From NCBI RefSeq assembly GCF_003945595.2, contig NW_024104317.1, positions 310,001 to 374,000 of the forward strand: a stretch of 64,000 bases of DNA. Reading direction: 5' to 3'. The DNA comes from Pipra filicauda (lineage: Eukaryota > Chordata > Aves > Passeriformes > Pipridae). A model generated the notes under the pieces. That model did no database searches. It saw nothing but the letters and a program-made list of their open reading frames with translations, and was not told where the DNA came from. Made by a program: the position numbers and the translations under genes. This document shows positions 26,234 to 38,662 of the stretch, piece after piece. The first letter of the stretch is position 1. The number at the start of each line of letters is the position of its first letter.

Positions 26234-26247
26234 GGCACTAGAGGGAC
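26234..26247 (+). promoter_or_regulatory. CTCF-like motif in a small GC-rich patch
   Basis: GGCACTAGAGGGAC fits the CTCF core (CCASYAGRKGGC) at 10 of 12 positions. It lies inside an isolated GC-rich segment (about 26155-26290) just upstream of the carboxypeptidase relic. Motif match only; occupancy is unknown. Confidence 0.3.
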
Positions 26248-26524
26248 CCCCGGGCACCTCACCGGTGCTGCCCCTCGGGCGTCTGACACACAAACTTCAT
26301 CCTTCGGCTAAAGGGAAACATTTCTGTCACATCTAAACTCATCAAGTGCTCAGTCCTGCAAAGAAGAGTTTGGTTTCCTATTTATCTGGGGGTTTTTGTT
26401 TTGTTTTGGGGGGTTTTTTGTAAAGAACACAAATAGATACTCAAATAGCCTTCAGGTAGAAGGTAAAATAATCTTGGAGAATATTAGCCCCGTAAAATGA
26501 AGAACATGTTGTCTCAGAAAGCAG

Positions 26525-26620
26525 GTTGGGAGGCAGAGTGGCAGGAAGGTGATTCTCATAAACTGTGGAACCCTGCCACAAGAGCTCATCTCTCCTCATT
26601 TCAGAAAGCAGTTTCTCGAG
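26525..26620 (+). pseudogene. Carboxypeptidase relic, exon matching the CPB1 zinc-motif exon
   Basis: Acceptor GCAG and donor GTCAGC are intact, and the donor matches CPB1's GTCAGT. The 96 bases are open for 32 codons. VILINCG and ISPHF align with AIFIDCG and ISPAF of CPB1 (4128-4229). The zinc His is Leu, the Arg of HARE is Gln, the second disulfide Cys is gone, and only the Glu of the HxxE motif remains. The translated product could not bind zinc normally. Confidence 0.8.
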
Positions 26621-27062
26621 GTCAGCAAACTTTCTTCTCATGGAATTCTGTCTTCTACTGACAGGGGCATAATATACTTCCTACATTTGTGGTGCAGATG
26701 TTGGGTGAAGTTATACAGTCTTAACTCACAAATACTGTAATTTTGTGGGTTCTCCAGACCTAGATCATTTGCCCAGAAAGTAGAGTGAAACATAGATGAC
26801 TCTGCTCAATCTTGATCCACATGCTACAGAAAATAAATGTAACTGTGAAGTGGTATGAAAGCAGGACCTGCAGAAGACCCCTCTGGGCCAAGCTTAAGAG
26901 TAATTTATAAGTATAAAGTTGATAATTAAAGACTTTTGTGATCTGTTTTTCTCTCAAATTCTCTTTTCCAAAATTGATAGTTAAGTCTATAAAGGGACAC
27001 TCTATTGGGAACTTCAGGTGCTTGCAGTGCAGCCCTAGGTCTGTGTGTACATATTCCCTAAG

Positions 27063-27170
27063 GGCTGTACAAGCCTCTGGAATAGACACCATCATGACTA
27101 ACTTGCTTAACTTAAACTTCCATAGTGTCCCTTGTGCAGTGCTGATGGCTGTGTCTGGAAATGGAAGAAG
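27063..27170 (+). pseudogene. Carboxypeptidase relic, exon matching CPB1 6514-6624
   Basis: Encodes a stretch with IMTNLLNLNFHSVP, aligned to [15 protein letters not shown] of CPB1, followed by donor GTAAGC. The conserved N(V/I)DGY segment is replaced by unrelated residues. A one-base shift after the acceptor and a small deletion near the 3' end disturb the frame. Confidence 0.75.
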
Positions 27171-28121
27171 GTAAGCTCTCTTCAGTCCCTTAGTTCAATC
27201 AGTTTAAGGTCTGAAAATGAGCCTTGAAGGAGCTTTATGCTGGAAGCCTTCTATGTCAGCATACAAATCATAAATTAATTCTTAAAACATTGAGTAGATA
27301 ATCCCCCAAAAGAAACTGTCCCCTTCCTTTACTATGGCTTCTCATCCAGTCTGAACAGAGCACATGAGTTTGAGGAGGGAGCAAGGCCTGCTTTCAGTTC
27401 ACACCGTCACTGAAATCCTGGGATACAAACACAGTCGACCTGGAATAACCTTCCTCTGCCTACATGGGAGAGGAAAAGAGATGAAGCAGTGATGGACATA
27501 ACACCTGCTCTTAGACAGACAAGGGCACAGAGACCTCCTTCCCCAAGTCATGAGAAACTTTTACACCATCTAATTATCCCAAAAGGAGAGAGAGGAGTTA
27601 TGTGCATTACACAGCAGCTCTGAGTATATCCAAGCCCCTGTGCAAGAACTTGTTTAGACAGGAACAGGTAGGAAACATATGAAAGCAGACAAATAATTAA
27701 TCAGGCCATTACTTCCCAAACACAATGTTTTGAAGTCCAGGACACTTCTCTCTGCAGTCTTCATCAATTTTTTGGTACTCCCCCTGCAGTGACATTAGGC
27801 CCTGCACTTACCTGAAAGTGCCAAATACACTCAGCGAGGAGCAGAAATCCCAGACTGCACCAAAAAATGCCCACCCTAATTCATCTTCACTTACATGCTC
27901 TAGCATAAGGTACAACTTGTGCTTTAGAGAAACTCAAATGGACAACAGTTTAGGAGCTGTGGACTGCATTCCTTTGAGTAGGATTATCTTTCATCTAGAG
28001 ATGAAACTATGTACAAACCATGTCAATTTTAGTAGTTTTTATCATTTTTACCTTCACAAGAACCCTAATCTGACAAAATACAGAAGATGAGGTGCTGGAT
28101 ATTAGCTAAAAGCTTTTTTCA

Positions 28122-28208
28122 TAATTATCTGTGTATGAAGGACCATTAACACCAACGGTGGTTGTGCTGGCACGAACCTGAGCAGGAACTTGCCTGCTGC
28201 ACAGGACA
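28122..28208 (+). pseudogene. Carboxypeptidase relic, exon matching CPB1 6710-6800
   Basis: NGGCAGTNLSRNLPAA aligns with [16 protein letters not shown], keeping the Cys, GT and RN, and donor GTAAGT is in the same phase as in CPB1. The expected acceptor reads TTTTTCAT instead of TTTTCAG, so it is dead. The exon is 4 bases shorter than in CPB1, which shifts the frame. Confidence 0.75.
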
Positions 28209-28387
28209 GTAAGTAACCTGACTAACACGGAGACCACCTTGGAGCAAGCCTGCAGTGATACTCAGGTAATGGGGATTATTTTGTCAGTCATTGAAAACAA
28301 AGGGTTTTAGTGCTCCAATTTACACTCTACTGATTTTACCCTGTAATACCAAAACTCCAATGCTGTGAATATAAATCTTATTTGCAG

Positions 28388-28583
28388 GTATTGCTGCCTG
28401 AGAGAGGCACATAAATCACCCCACCATGAGCCTGCACCAGTCTGAGGGAGGGATTGAAGCTCTCACTGCCTTAATTTCCAACAGCCTCCCTTCCATCAAG
28501 GCATATCTAAGCTTCCACTCATATTCTTAGCTGCTGTTTTTCTTTATGGACACAATTCCATAAAAGTAGCTAATTATGATGAA
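28388..28583 (+). pseudogene. Carboxypeptidase relic, exon matching CPB1 7504-7706
   Basis: After acceptor TTTGCAG, the 3' half reads SIKAYLSFHSYS, aligned to [12 protein letters not shown] of CPB1 (His196 retained). It then hits TAG at 28528-28530, where CPB1 has CAG. A one-base deletion near 28437 shifts the frame. The donor is lost (TAAGTA where GTAAGT is expected). Confidence 0.85.
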
Positions 28584-28754
28584 TAAGTACTTCAAAAAGC
28601 TAATACAGAGTTTGAACTTTCATTAAAGTGTATATAATTATAATGAAGTAGCATGTCAAAAAATCATGGGAGATCTTGTCCCTCCAAGAGAATCTAATCT
28701 CAATGCACCAGCATGTCAGGAAGCTGAAGAAGCCCCCAGTGAAGTTTTAAAGAC

Positions 28755-28840
28755 TTGATTCAGTTTCTTTTGTGAAGCTCCAACTTTATGAGAGGCAGAT
28801 CCGATTTCAGTCAGGGAAGGCAAAAATCAAACCCTGTTCA
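28755..28840 (+). pseudogene. Carboxypeptidase relic, possible last-exon fragment
   Basis: TTTCTTTTGTGAAGCTCCAA and, after a short insertion, GGCAGATCCGATTT align with the CPB1 last-exon segments encoding SFTFELR and GRYGF (16540-16580). The Glu270 region is out of frame. The match is weaker than for the other four exons. Confidence 0.4.
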
Positions 28841-29385
28841 ATCAGTTTCCTCTGTATGTGCTTTTGAGAGTCTAAGAGTTCACATGAGACATCATGTGCT
28901 TTTAAATCCCATTTGGATTGAAATCTCTCAAAACAGAAAATCTCACTTTAAAACAGAATCTTACAGCAGACACTGCATGTGTGCAGCAAAGGACAGTAAC
29001 TGTTGTGAAGGAAAATCTTCCTACCACCTCCATTTCATTTGGGAATGACTGTCCTGCAGTACTTTCAATAAAAAATAATTTTAAGTATCGTTTTTATAAG
29101 GAAGCACACCTTGAAAATTACTTGTTACACACTAAAGACTTTTACATTCACTTCAATATCAGTAAATAATTTAATTTCTATTCTATAATCCAAAAAAATC
29201 CAAACCAGAATGAAGAGCATTAACCAAACATCTTTCAGCATCCATGTAAGAACTGAACAAGACTGAAAATCCAGTGAAGGGAAGGAAGATTCATTCTCTC
29301 CTTATTAAAAGACATTAGAACAAAGGATAAAGGCACGAGTCTGAATACAGCTCCTTTCGGTGATTCTGTTACAAATAAAAAAGTA
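28841..29385. other. Short intergenic gap between carboxypeptidase relic and NCBP2 3' end
   Basis: About 550 bases of AT-rich sequence with no recognised gene or transposon. By comparison with the human gene order, the join between the CPB1/CPA3 block and the NCBP2-DLG1 block falls here. Confidence 0.5.
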
Positions 29386-30891
29386 ACAAACCATTTTAAT
29401 GTTACAGCTTTATTTGAAAGAAAGTGACTTTACAGTTTTTGGTAACACATTTTTTATACAAAATTGATACAATGAAAAATAAACTTCAGCAGCTTCCTGG
29501 AGCAGATTACAGGCTGTAAACTCATAATCAAATGTACTAGATCAGAAAAGGCAACCTTGTTCCAACTCTTGTTTGCAAATCAGCACCAAGTGATCCCAAA
29601 AAATCTAGTTTTACTCTGGCTACCAAAAAACCTCAAAGCCCAGCCAAATCTGCACTTCCTAAGTAAGCAGTTGTTCTATTCACTCTATTTCCAATTTACA
29701 GCTGTGACTAACTGTACACAAGAAACACATTAAGATTTCCAACAGTATCCCCAGTGACTAAATATCAACTTTTACATAACCTGGTACTTTGAAGGTTTCT
29801 AAGGAGTTATGGACAACAAAGTATTTGGATTTAACTTTATGAATTGCCATTTACAAGAAACTCAGAAGTCCATAAAAAATTACAAAGCTCTGTAACAGTT
29901 CCTTTTAGACTATTTCATTTAAGAGGGTCAGTTTCACAGATATTGGGATCACAATTTTTATTCCTATGTCTGCAGTACATCAAAATCCCATCATATAAAC
30001 CAGCAGTATGAATAGGGAGGAAAGAGAAAAAACCAAACCAAACCAATCTATGCAATCCTTTTACCATTCTTAGTAGAGAGTAAGGCTCAGTAGAAAGGAG
30101 AGGCTCAGTAGAAAGTAAGGCTCCTCCCAAAACTCATTTCTGTTTTCACCTTTGTCTGAAATCAAGTTTCTCAAAATGTATTTGGGGAACAAATTTTCTT
30201 GTTATACACACAGCTCCTCCAACATCCCATTTTGGGGGTAACTGTACAACTTGGCTTCATGCTACCCTTGTAGGCACATCACACTTAATAGAAGACTGCA
30301 GGGGTCTGTGTCCAGCTAGGCTGCTTCTTCACATGATTCCTGGGTTCAGCAATCAGATTGTTTTATTATGGCTGTGCACAAAAGTGTTCTAGTAACAGCA
30401 TCAGTTTCCCCAGAAAATCTGCAGCTTTAAGTCTTCCCTAGAATTTGGAAAATTTCCCTAGAAATTCCACTTCCTTTTCAGGCTCTTTTGCACCTTTTTC
30501 TTTCATCTCTGAAACACCCACCAATTATCTTTATCACTGCTCCCCACCCTGTGATACCAATGTAAACAGAACCCAGTGGAATAATAATCAAGTTTGCCAG
30601 TGAAAAAAAAGCACCATTACACTAAATCTTTGTTCCTTTTAGTAAGTTACAGCAGCATTTAGAGACCGAAGCCTCAGACATTCTATTGCTTAAAACCTTG
30701 TTTCCAGATCCTCTGCAACACTTTGGATCCTGGCATTAAAACAGAAGAGGTATTGAATACAGGATATGCTCACAGAAACACGGACGGGAGTTCCTCTGAA
30801 TTTCTAGCGACATAAATTTGTGTGCAACAGACCTACTTGGTGTCTGGTGACATTTACAGTGCAGATTTGGTTCTCCTGTGAGGCTGACGAG
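29385..30891 (-). other. NCBP2 3' UTR with polyadenylation signal
   Basis: About 1.5 kb follows the stop codon. An AATAAA on the minus strand at 29414-29409 is followed by sequence fit for cleavage near 29390. The UTR contains a small local repeat at 30066-30122 (three copies of GGCTCAGTAGAAAG-like units). UTR extent is inferred from the signal alone. Confidence 0.5.
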
Positions 30892-33368
<2,477 letters not shown>

Positions 33369-33703
33369 GCAACGCGCCGAGTGGGGAGAGGCGGCACCGC
33401 CGGTGAGGGGACGGGAGCGACAGCACCAGGACTCGGAGCGCGCTGGAGCCGGCGGGTGATGGACCCCGGTGGCAACTCCGGACACCCGCGGACCCCCGGG
33501 CGGCGGACGGCGAGCTGCGGAGCCGACGGTGCGTCCTCCATCGCATGGACATATGAAACTATTGCTGCTCATCGGTGTGATGGATTTTCATTTCAAAGCC
33601 GTTTTACGTGTTCCACAGTTCTCAGGAACAAGCAGACTCTCACTAAACATCATCCAGAACGCTGTCACGATTGTCACTTTTAAGTGCTTCATAAGAAACT
33701 TGA

Positions 33704-33709
33704 AATAAA
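33704..33709 (+). terminator. NCBP2AS2 polyadenylation signal
   Basis: AATAAA about 340 bases after the NCBP2AS2 stop, at the end of the GC-to-AT transition. It would give a 3' UTR of about 360 bases. Confidence 0.5.
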
Positions 33710-33729
33710 ACCACGATTCTCATGGGAGT

Positions 33730-35779
33730 GGCTGTAACAATGTCTGTCTATACAGCAATAATACTCTACATGTGTTACAATTTTGATACAAAAAAGGCTT
33801 TTAAGTGTCGATGATGATGGATAGAATAATGCCCATCTTACCTAAAAGCACACCTCAAGTCTGTGGTAGCAAGAACGGTTTACAGGGAAAAAATGACCAA
33901 TAGAGCCATCCTTAATATAGAAAAGGATGCACCCATCATATGTGATGCACCGGTCTGGTTTGCTTCAGATGCTGTATATGACAACATCTGTGAGACTAAA
34001 GCAGTTAACCTTCCTCCAGAGCATGGTCCAGCTGACTTGAGGCTCAGTTAACTGTGGAGGATCATTTCCATTCCTTGTATCACCCGAGGTGACAAGGACC
34101 TTGTACATTACCTGAGATACAGTTTCCAGTATTGCTGGTAAAATTAAACCTCCCACCAACAAAGACTCAGGTGTGCGTGGATGTAAATTACAAAGGCCTG
34201 GGTGGTGAGACAAAAGCAGTGTATTGTCAGTCTGAGTTAGAACTTGTAGTCCAGGTTCTCTTCCGGCTCAGTCGCAGGTTACCTGTGCAGCTGTGGAGCA
34301 GTCACTGTGCCACGGAAATGGTGCTCCATTCCATCCCTGAAGAGTTTCAAGATCTACCCCACTCAGATTGCCAGAGTTCATAAGTTCTGTGGAAGTAATT
34401 TTGAAGATTAAGCTGTTTAAGCAAGCTGAAAACAGCAAGTACCAGCTGTGGCACGTGGCTGTTCTCCCAGAGAGCAAAAAGGAAATTACCTTGGAAAACA
34501 CATTTTGCGTCACTATGCTTTCACAACCACTTCCATTACTTTGTGAGCCATCAGTACAAACATACATGCACTCCCTCTCCCCCTGCCTCCCCCCAGACAC
34601 CCACCTTTAATTACAGGCATGTCAGCAATGAAGAGTGATGGATGTGGATGAACGTACAGGGGAAACAACACACAATGCTTTATAAGAGAGCAAGAGCTAT
34701 GTTCCCTAAAAATCTAGGTCATACCTATAGTTTGGAAAATACAGGCAAACCCTTCACACATGCATTTTTCCTAGCATCCCTTTAGAGCCTGGCATCAACC
34801 TATATTATCCTCATCTCTATTGAAAACCTGGCTCATAAGACCTTATGTAAAGCTGTGTGGGTGCAGAACTGCCAAAGGCATTACCACCTTTGTGAGCAGA
34901 AATAATTCAAGTGTCAGATTCGTTCCACAAAGAGCGGCTTGACCTACAATGCATGTGCCAAATTAGTATCTCCCTCCATGTGAAGATGTTTTGGATCCAG
35001 AAGTTCACATGGGCAAAACCAAAGATTGTTAGTTGTGCTGTGCTATTATGTGCACACATCGTTCTCAGCTGAAGCCCAGTTATTTGCATCCCAGTTGAAA
35101 ATGAGACTGCTCTCCCGTGGAGAGCCAGGATGTGACCTGTCATTCCCACTAAGCTGATTTAACGGGGAGCAGTTAAGCAAGGGGAGGGGGTGCAGGGGAT
35201 GAGGCTCCTCCCTCGGGTCCTCCCGCGCTCCCCGGCAGCAGAACGGGTGGAGCTCCGACCCTGCCGTGAGCCTGTTCAGAGATCCATCTGCTCAAACGGC
35301 ACAAAGGATCAAATCCCTCCGAGTTACCCGCTTTCTGTCTGCGCAGCTCCTCCATCCAGCTCCCCGCAGGGCCCGCCGTGCGTTCTGCCGGAGTCACAGT
35401 CGCGACAGAACAGCGACAGCTGCGAGAACGGCGCCGGGAATGTGCAAAGGCAGGAGCGCCCCGGCTGCAGCGGCGGAACACCGAGAGGCTTCGATGCCAT
35501 CACAGAAGAGCCTCCTCGAGCTCTGGGGGCAGTGCGTGTGGAACACGTCCACGAGGATGGAACTGTGGCAAGGAAGGTTAAACAGGCAAAGCTTGGATTT
35601 TAGGATTTAGCACAAGTACTTAGGCTGAAGCATCTTCCACGTTCTAAATCAGATTCTCTCAGATCAGTGCTGGGGATTTTTCAAGGCAGAACCACCCAAG
35701 ACAGGGTTACAGTGCTGGTGCCTGTACTGTGACTGCAGTCTGGTCTAATGAATTTTTAAGTACATAAAATAAAATCTTA
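33730..35779. other. Intergenic region between NCBP2AS2 and PIGZ 3' ends
   Basis: The two genes are convergent here. I recognise no coding exon. The region includes an isolated CpG-rich segment at about 35170-35560, listed separately. The rest is AT-rich unique sequence. Confidence 0.5.
35170..35560. promoter_or_regulatory. Orphan CpG island
   Basis: About 400 bases with many CpG (for example CCCGCGC, GTCGCGACAG, AACGGCGCCGGG) stand out from the AT-rich flanks. No known gene of this syntenic block starts here. Open frames on both strands are of the kind GC-rich DNA gives by chance. It could be the promoter of an unannotated non-coding RNA or an intergenic regulatory element. Confidence 0.45.
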
Positions 35780-35785
35780 TTTAAT
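35780..35785 (-). terminator. Candidate PIGZ polyadenylation signal (ATTAAA)
   Basis: First plausible minus-strand signal after the PIGZ stop, about 425 bases downstream. No AATAAA is seen in this interval. The choice is tentative. Confidence 0.3.
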
Positions 35786-36210
35786 CAGACCAGCTTTTGT
35801 CTAGCCCTGCAACCTCTCTCCAACAGCTGATTTAACGCCTATAATCAGTAAACACCCCACAGTCCACAAACCCTGTCAGAGATTATAGAAACTTCCAAAA
35901 ATAAATCTCACATGGAAACTGCTAAGCTTGAATCACAGTTTTGGTGGGCTCTGATTTCATCCTCTCTCATCAGGAAAAATTACAGAAGTTCATATGAAAC
36001 ACTACAGGGCTGAATAACTCAAATTCTAAGCAGATTCTATCCAGAACTGGCTATACCGGTGAGCATAAGAACATGACAAATAAAGAGACTCGGGAGAGCT
36101 CCCAGTGCCACTACTTGTGATGAAGGTGGGCCTGTGAAGAGGAAGGTCTCACAGCACCTTCAGACTGTGCCCAAAGGATGTGAAAACCTAAAACATCGTT
36201 CTCCTAAAAT

Positions 36211-38342
36211 CTAAAGGCTGTGCTGATCTCTGTCTAGTTGAAGGATGTATAGTCCTAACTGACTTCTCCAATTTCCACTGGATAGGATGGACATTTGTGG
36301 TGGGTCTTCCATTGATAAGTGTGGAAATATCACAGTTTCGTTCTTGAATGAGACACCACATTTTGCAGTTGTGGCTCTGACTGTACCAGGGATTATGACA
36401 AAAATGTGACAGTCGCTGCAGGTAAAATTGCTTGCTTGCTGCTCTATTGTCTGGCAGAGGGTTTCTTCTCCAGACCCAGCCATATCGATGACTTGTACGT
36501 GCACGTCTGTCTTCTTGATATTAAGCAGAAACCTCGGAGGCATGTAGGTGTGAGCAAAGAGTAGAGTATAGTGGCTTGGATGGTTTGAGGGTGCTGGAGA
36601 ATGTATGAGCTGCTCCAAGTGAAACAAACAGGGTATCAGCCCTCCCTGGTGTAGGCACCCGAACAGGAATGCCCCGAGAAGATTGAAAATAACGATGAGG
36701 TGTTTCCATTTCACAGCTCTGTCCTGTGACGCGCTGAACAGGACCAATGGCAAGATGAGAGGAATGAGGAACCGAGGCTCCTGGTGACTGAATAGGGAGA
36801 GAAATGCCAAAGGAACAAAATAAAACAGCAGTAATGTTGGATTGCCCTCAGAATGCACCAATAGCCCAGGCAGCCCATGGTAACACGATTTGACCCGTAT
36901 GAATTGCTGGACATACTTCTTTAACATTTTAAAACCAGCAACAGTGGCCAGAACATGTAAGATCCCAAAGAGCATTATTCCATTGACTGTAAAATGTGTA
37001 ACTCGTGGGTGACTTCCATGCAGTGCAAGATTATGAGGATTAAGATTATAACTGAGAAAATTGAAGGGGGTTACTACCATTTTCTTATGTAATTGAACTA
37101 TTACATCAAATAGGCTGCCCTTGTTAATGCTTAAAAGGTTATCTAAGCTCACAGAGGTAAAATAAAAGGTGTCAGCTGTTATGAAAACAATGGCAGTAAA
37201 ACATGCACATAGTATGAGCTTCAAAAAGTGGTTTATGACACTTTTAATGCTCCTCTGAGAATCAACAATTAAACCTGCCCAGTAAAGCAGGGGCATTAGA
37301 GCAAATGCCAGAAAGGTTGGCCTGTTGAAAAACCCAGCAGTTGTTATAACACCTATGAGAGGACTGCTTGTAGGATCCACTGAGCTGCCATTGGACTTTC
37401 TTGAGGAAACCAGTACCATGAGAAGAGCAAAGAGAAGTCCTTCAAGCGTGTTGGTAAATGTTCTCGTATAAAACACCAGAGTGACATATGATCCAGCAAG
37501 AAGTACCAGCGCTTTCCACAGATCTGCTTCCCAGAAAGGGGCTAATCGATAAACGCTATAGTCGAGTATGAAAGAAAAGATTGTAAAGAGAAGGCGAGGT
37601 GATACAAGGAGAGTGTAGCTGTTGATGCAACTTGAACATATGTCCAGCTGCTGCAAAGACTTGATTGCCCAGTAGGTAACTCCTGATGTCATTAATGGGA
37701 AAACAACTGTTCTGCAAGGAAAGCTCGAAAGGAACTCCCAAGGATAAAAGACCTGTAGATTTAAAATATCTCCTATAAAGGAAGAGAAAAAGAAAAATAC
37801 ATATAATACATAATACATTTTATTCAGTAATTCAGCAGTAGGGATACTATTTGCTGTCAGAGGTATCACAATGCAGAGCAGCTCCCAGACTTTTGAGACC
37901 TTGGTGTCAACCTTGACGGTTTTAGGAGTGTACCGTTCGTTTTCACAGAGAATCAGGAAAAAGCAGCTCGTCGGGGTGATGCGGTTGCAGGCGCCACTCG
38001 GTGTGGACAGCACAGAGCAGGAACCCACCGCCCACCCAGCCCTGCGGACCCGCTCCTGCCCGGCTTGCGGGAAGCGCCGTGTGACAGAGCGGGACAACGA
38101 GCCGGCGGCTCCGGGGATCCCTCGGGAACACCCGCCCGTGCCCGGGGCTCCGCATCCCCCGCATCCGCGGGGCTGTGCGAGGCAGCGCGCCCGGGGGTCC
38201 CCCCGCGTTATCCGCGCCCCTTACCTGCCATGACCTCGGGCGCCTGGAAGAACTCGTCGGGGTGCAGGTACCCGCTCTGCGGCAGGAGGCACCAGCCCGC
38301 CCTCAGCGCCGCCAGCAGCGCCCACAGCGCCCGCGCGCCCAT
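36211..38342 (-). CDS. PIGZ: GPI mannosyltransferase 4 (PIG-Z / SMP3)
   Basis: ER multi-span glycosyltransferase (GT22) that adds the fourth, side-branch mannose to the GPI core from dolichol-P-mannose. Two coding exons, 38342-38225 and 37772-36211 (stop TAG), give 559 residues (human 579). Family marks: the luminal [15 protein letters not shown] with its catalytic Asp-Glu, [69 protein letters not shown], and the C-terminal [14 protein letters not shown]. Many hydrophobic segments are evident. An upstream in-frame ATG (38393) would add 17 residues; 38342 was chosen because it fits the short human-like N-terminus. It shares the minus strand with MELTF, a GPI-anchored protein. Confidence 0.95.
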
Positions 38343-38450
38343 GGCGGCCCCGCGCCGCCACCGCGCCGCCAGGGGGCGCCCGCCCGCCGGCACGGCCGCC
38401 GCAGCGGGAGCCCCGCGCGCATGCGCAGCGATCCCCCATCAGCCGCCCCG
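38000..38450. promoter_or_regulatory. PIGZ CpG-island promoter
   Basis: CpG-dense block around the first PIGZ exon. It contains an ATGGCGGC (YY1-type) word over the start codon (38341-38348) and a strong CTCF-like motif just upstream. It ends abruptly at the SINE/CR1 insertion. Confidence 0.7.
38366..38380 (+). promoter_or_regulatory. Strong CTCF-like motif upstream of the PIGZ start
   Basis: CCGCCAGGGGGCGCC agrees with the CTCF core consensus at all but one position. It lies 24 bases upstream of the PIGZ ATG. Motif evidence only. Confidence 0.5.
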
Positions 38451-38494
38451 CCGGCTGAAATCCAGGGAATCCAGGGGTGGATTGGGCTGGAAAA

Positions 38495-38662
38495 GAATCA
38501 CACCCTCCACAGAATGTGCTGAGTTGAAAGGGACCCACAAGGATCATCGAGTCCAACTCTTAAATGAGTTGAACTCTTAAGGGAATAGCCCATATGGGGA
38601 TCAAAGCCCCAAGCTCGGTGGTGTCAGCACCACGCTGTGGCCAACTAAGCCATCTCGGGGCC
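38495..38662 (-). mobile_element. SINE with tRNA-Ile head and CR1 tail (TguSINE1-like)
   Basis: The minus strand first resembles a tRNA-Ile: GGCTTAGTTGG (box A side), GTGGTGCTGACACCACC at the anticodon arm, then TTTGATCCCC (box B/T arm, degenerate). It continues into a CR1-like 3' tail (GACTCGATGATCCTTGTGGG) that ends in CACAGAAT-type repeats. This head-plus-tail structure is that of the passerine SINE family TguSINE1. The tRNA part is too degenerate to be a tRNA gene. Confidence 0.7.

Larger units (their letters stand above)
16720..26524. other. Intergenic region downstream of CPB1
   Basis: No functional gene is seen. The region holds CR1 3' ends (about 18316-18452 and 19018-19222), the retroviral remnant (19981-21190), a 32-base tandem duplication (23219-23279) and a small GC-rich patch (about 26155-26290). 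A minus-strand frame around 23572-23905 is open but matches no family I know. The 5' exons of the carboxypeptidase relic that starts at 26525 would be expected somewhere here, but I could not find them. Confidence 0.6.
26525..28840 (+). pseudogene. Metallocarboxypeptidase pseudogene, probably the CPA3 orthologue
   Basis: Five segments match consecutive CPB1 exons and keep the same order, strand and phases: 26525-26620, 27063-27170, 28122-28208, 28388-28583 and about 28755-28840. Introns are retained, so this is not a processed copy. Lesions: the zinc motif is destroyed (HAREW to LPQEL), Arg/Asn pocket residues are altered, small deletions cause frameshifts in exons three and four, one acceptor AG is lost, one donor GT is lost, and a TAG stop replaces Gln in HSYSQ. 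It lies about 10 kb downstream of CPB1 in the same orientation, the place of CPA3 in mammals, and shares CPA3-like words such as TIMTNLL and NFH. It could instead be another M14A duplicate. The 5' exons and the penultimate exon were not found. Confidence 0.8.

Noticed and set aside
24880..26524. Search for the missing 5' exons of the carboxypeptidase relic
   Set aside because: No segment aligned convincingly with the CPB1 exons at 2026-2125 or 2732-2833, so none was annotated.
34132..34610. Overlapping frames of 80-110 codons on both strands between NCBP2AS2 and PIGZ
   Set aside because: No conserved motif and no splice partners; frames of this length occur by chance.
37773..38097. N-terminal extension of the PIGZ exon-2 frame reaching an ATG at 38097
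   Set aside because: It reads through the intron. The acceptor TTTATAG before 37772 joins in phase to the conserved HPDEFFQ exon at 38342-38225.
38585..38660. tRNA-Ile-like sequence on the minus strand
   Set aside because: Degenerate in the acceptor stem and T arm and continuous with a CR1-derived tail, so it is a SINE head rather than a tRNA gene.
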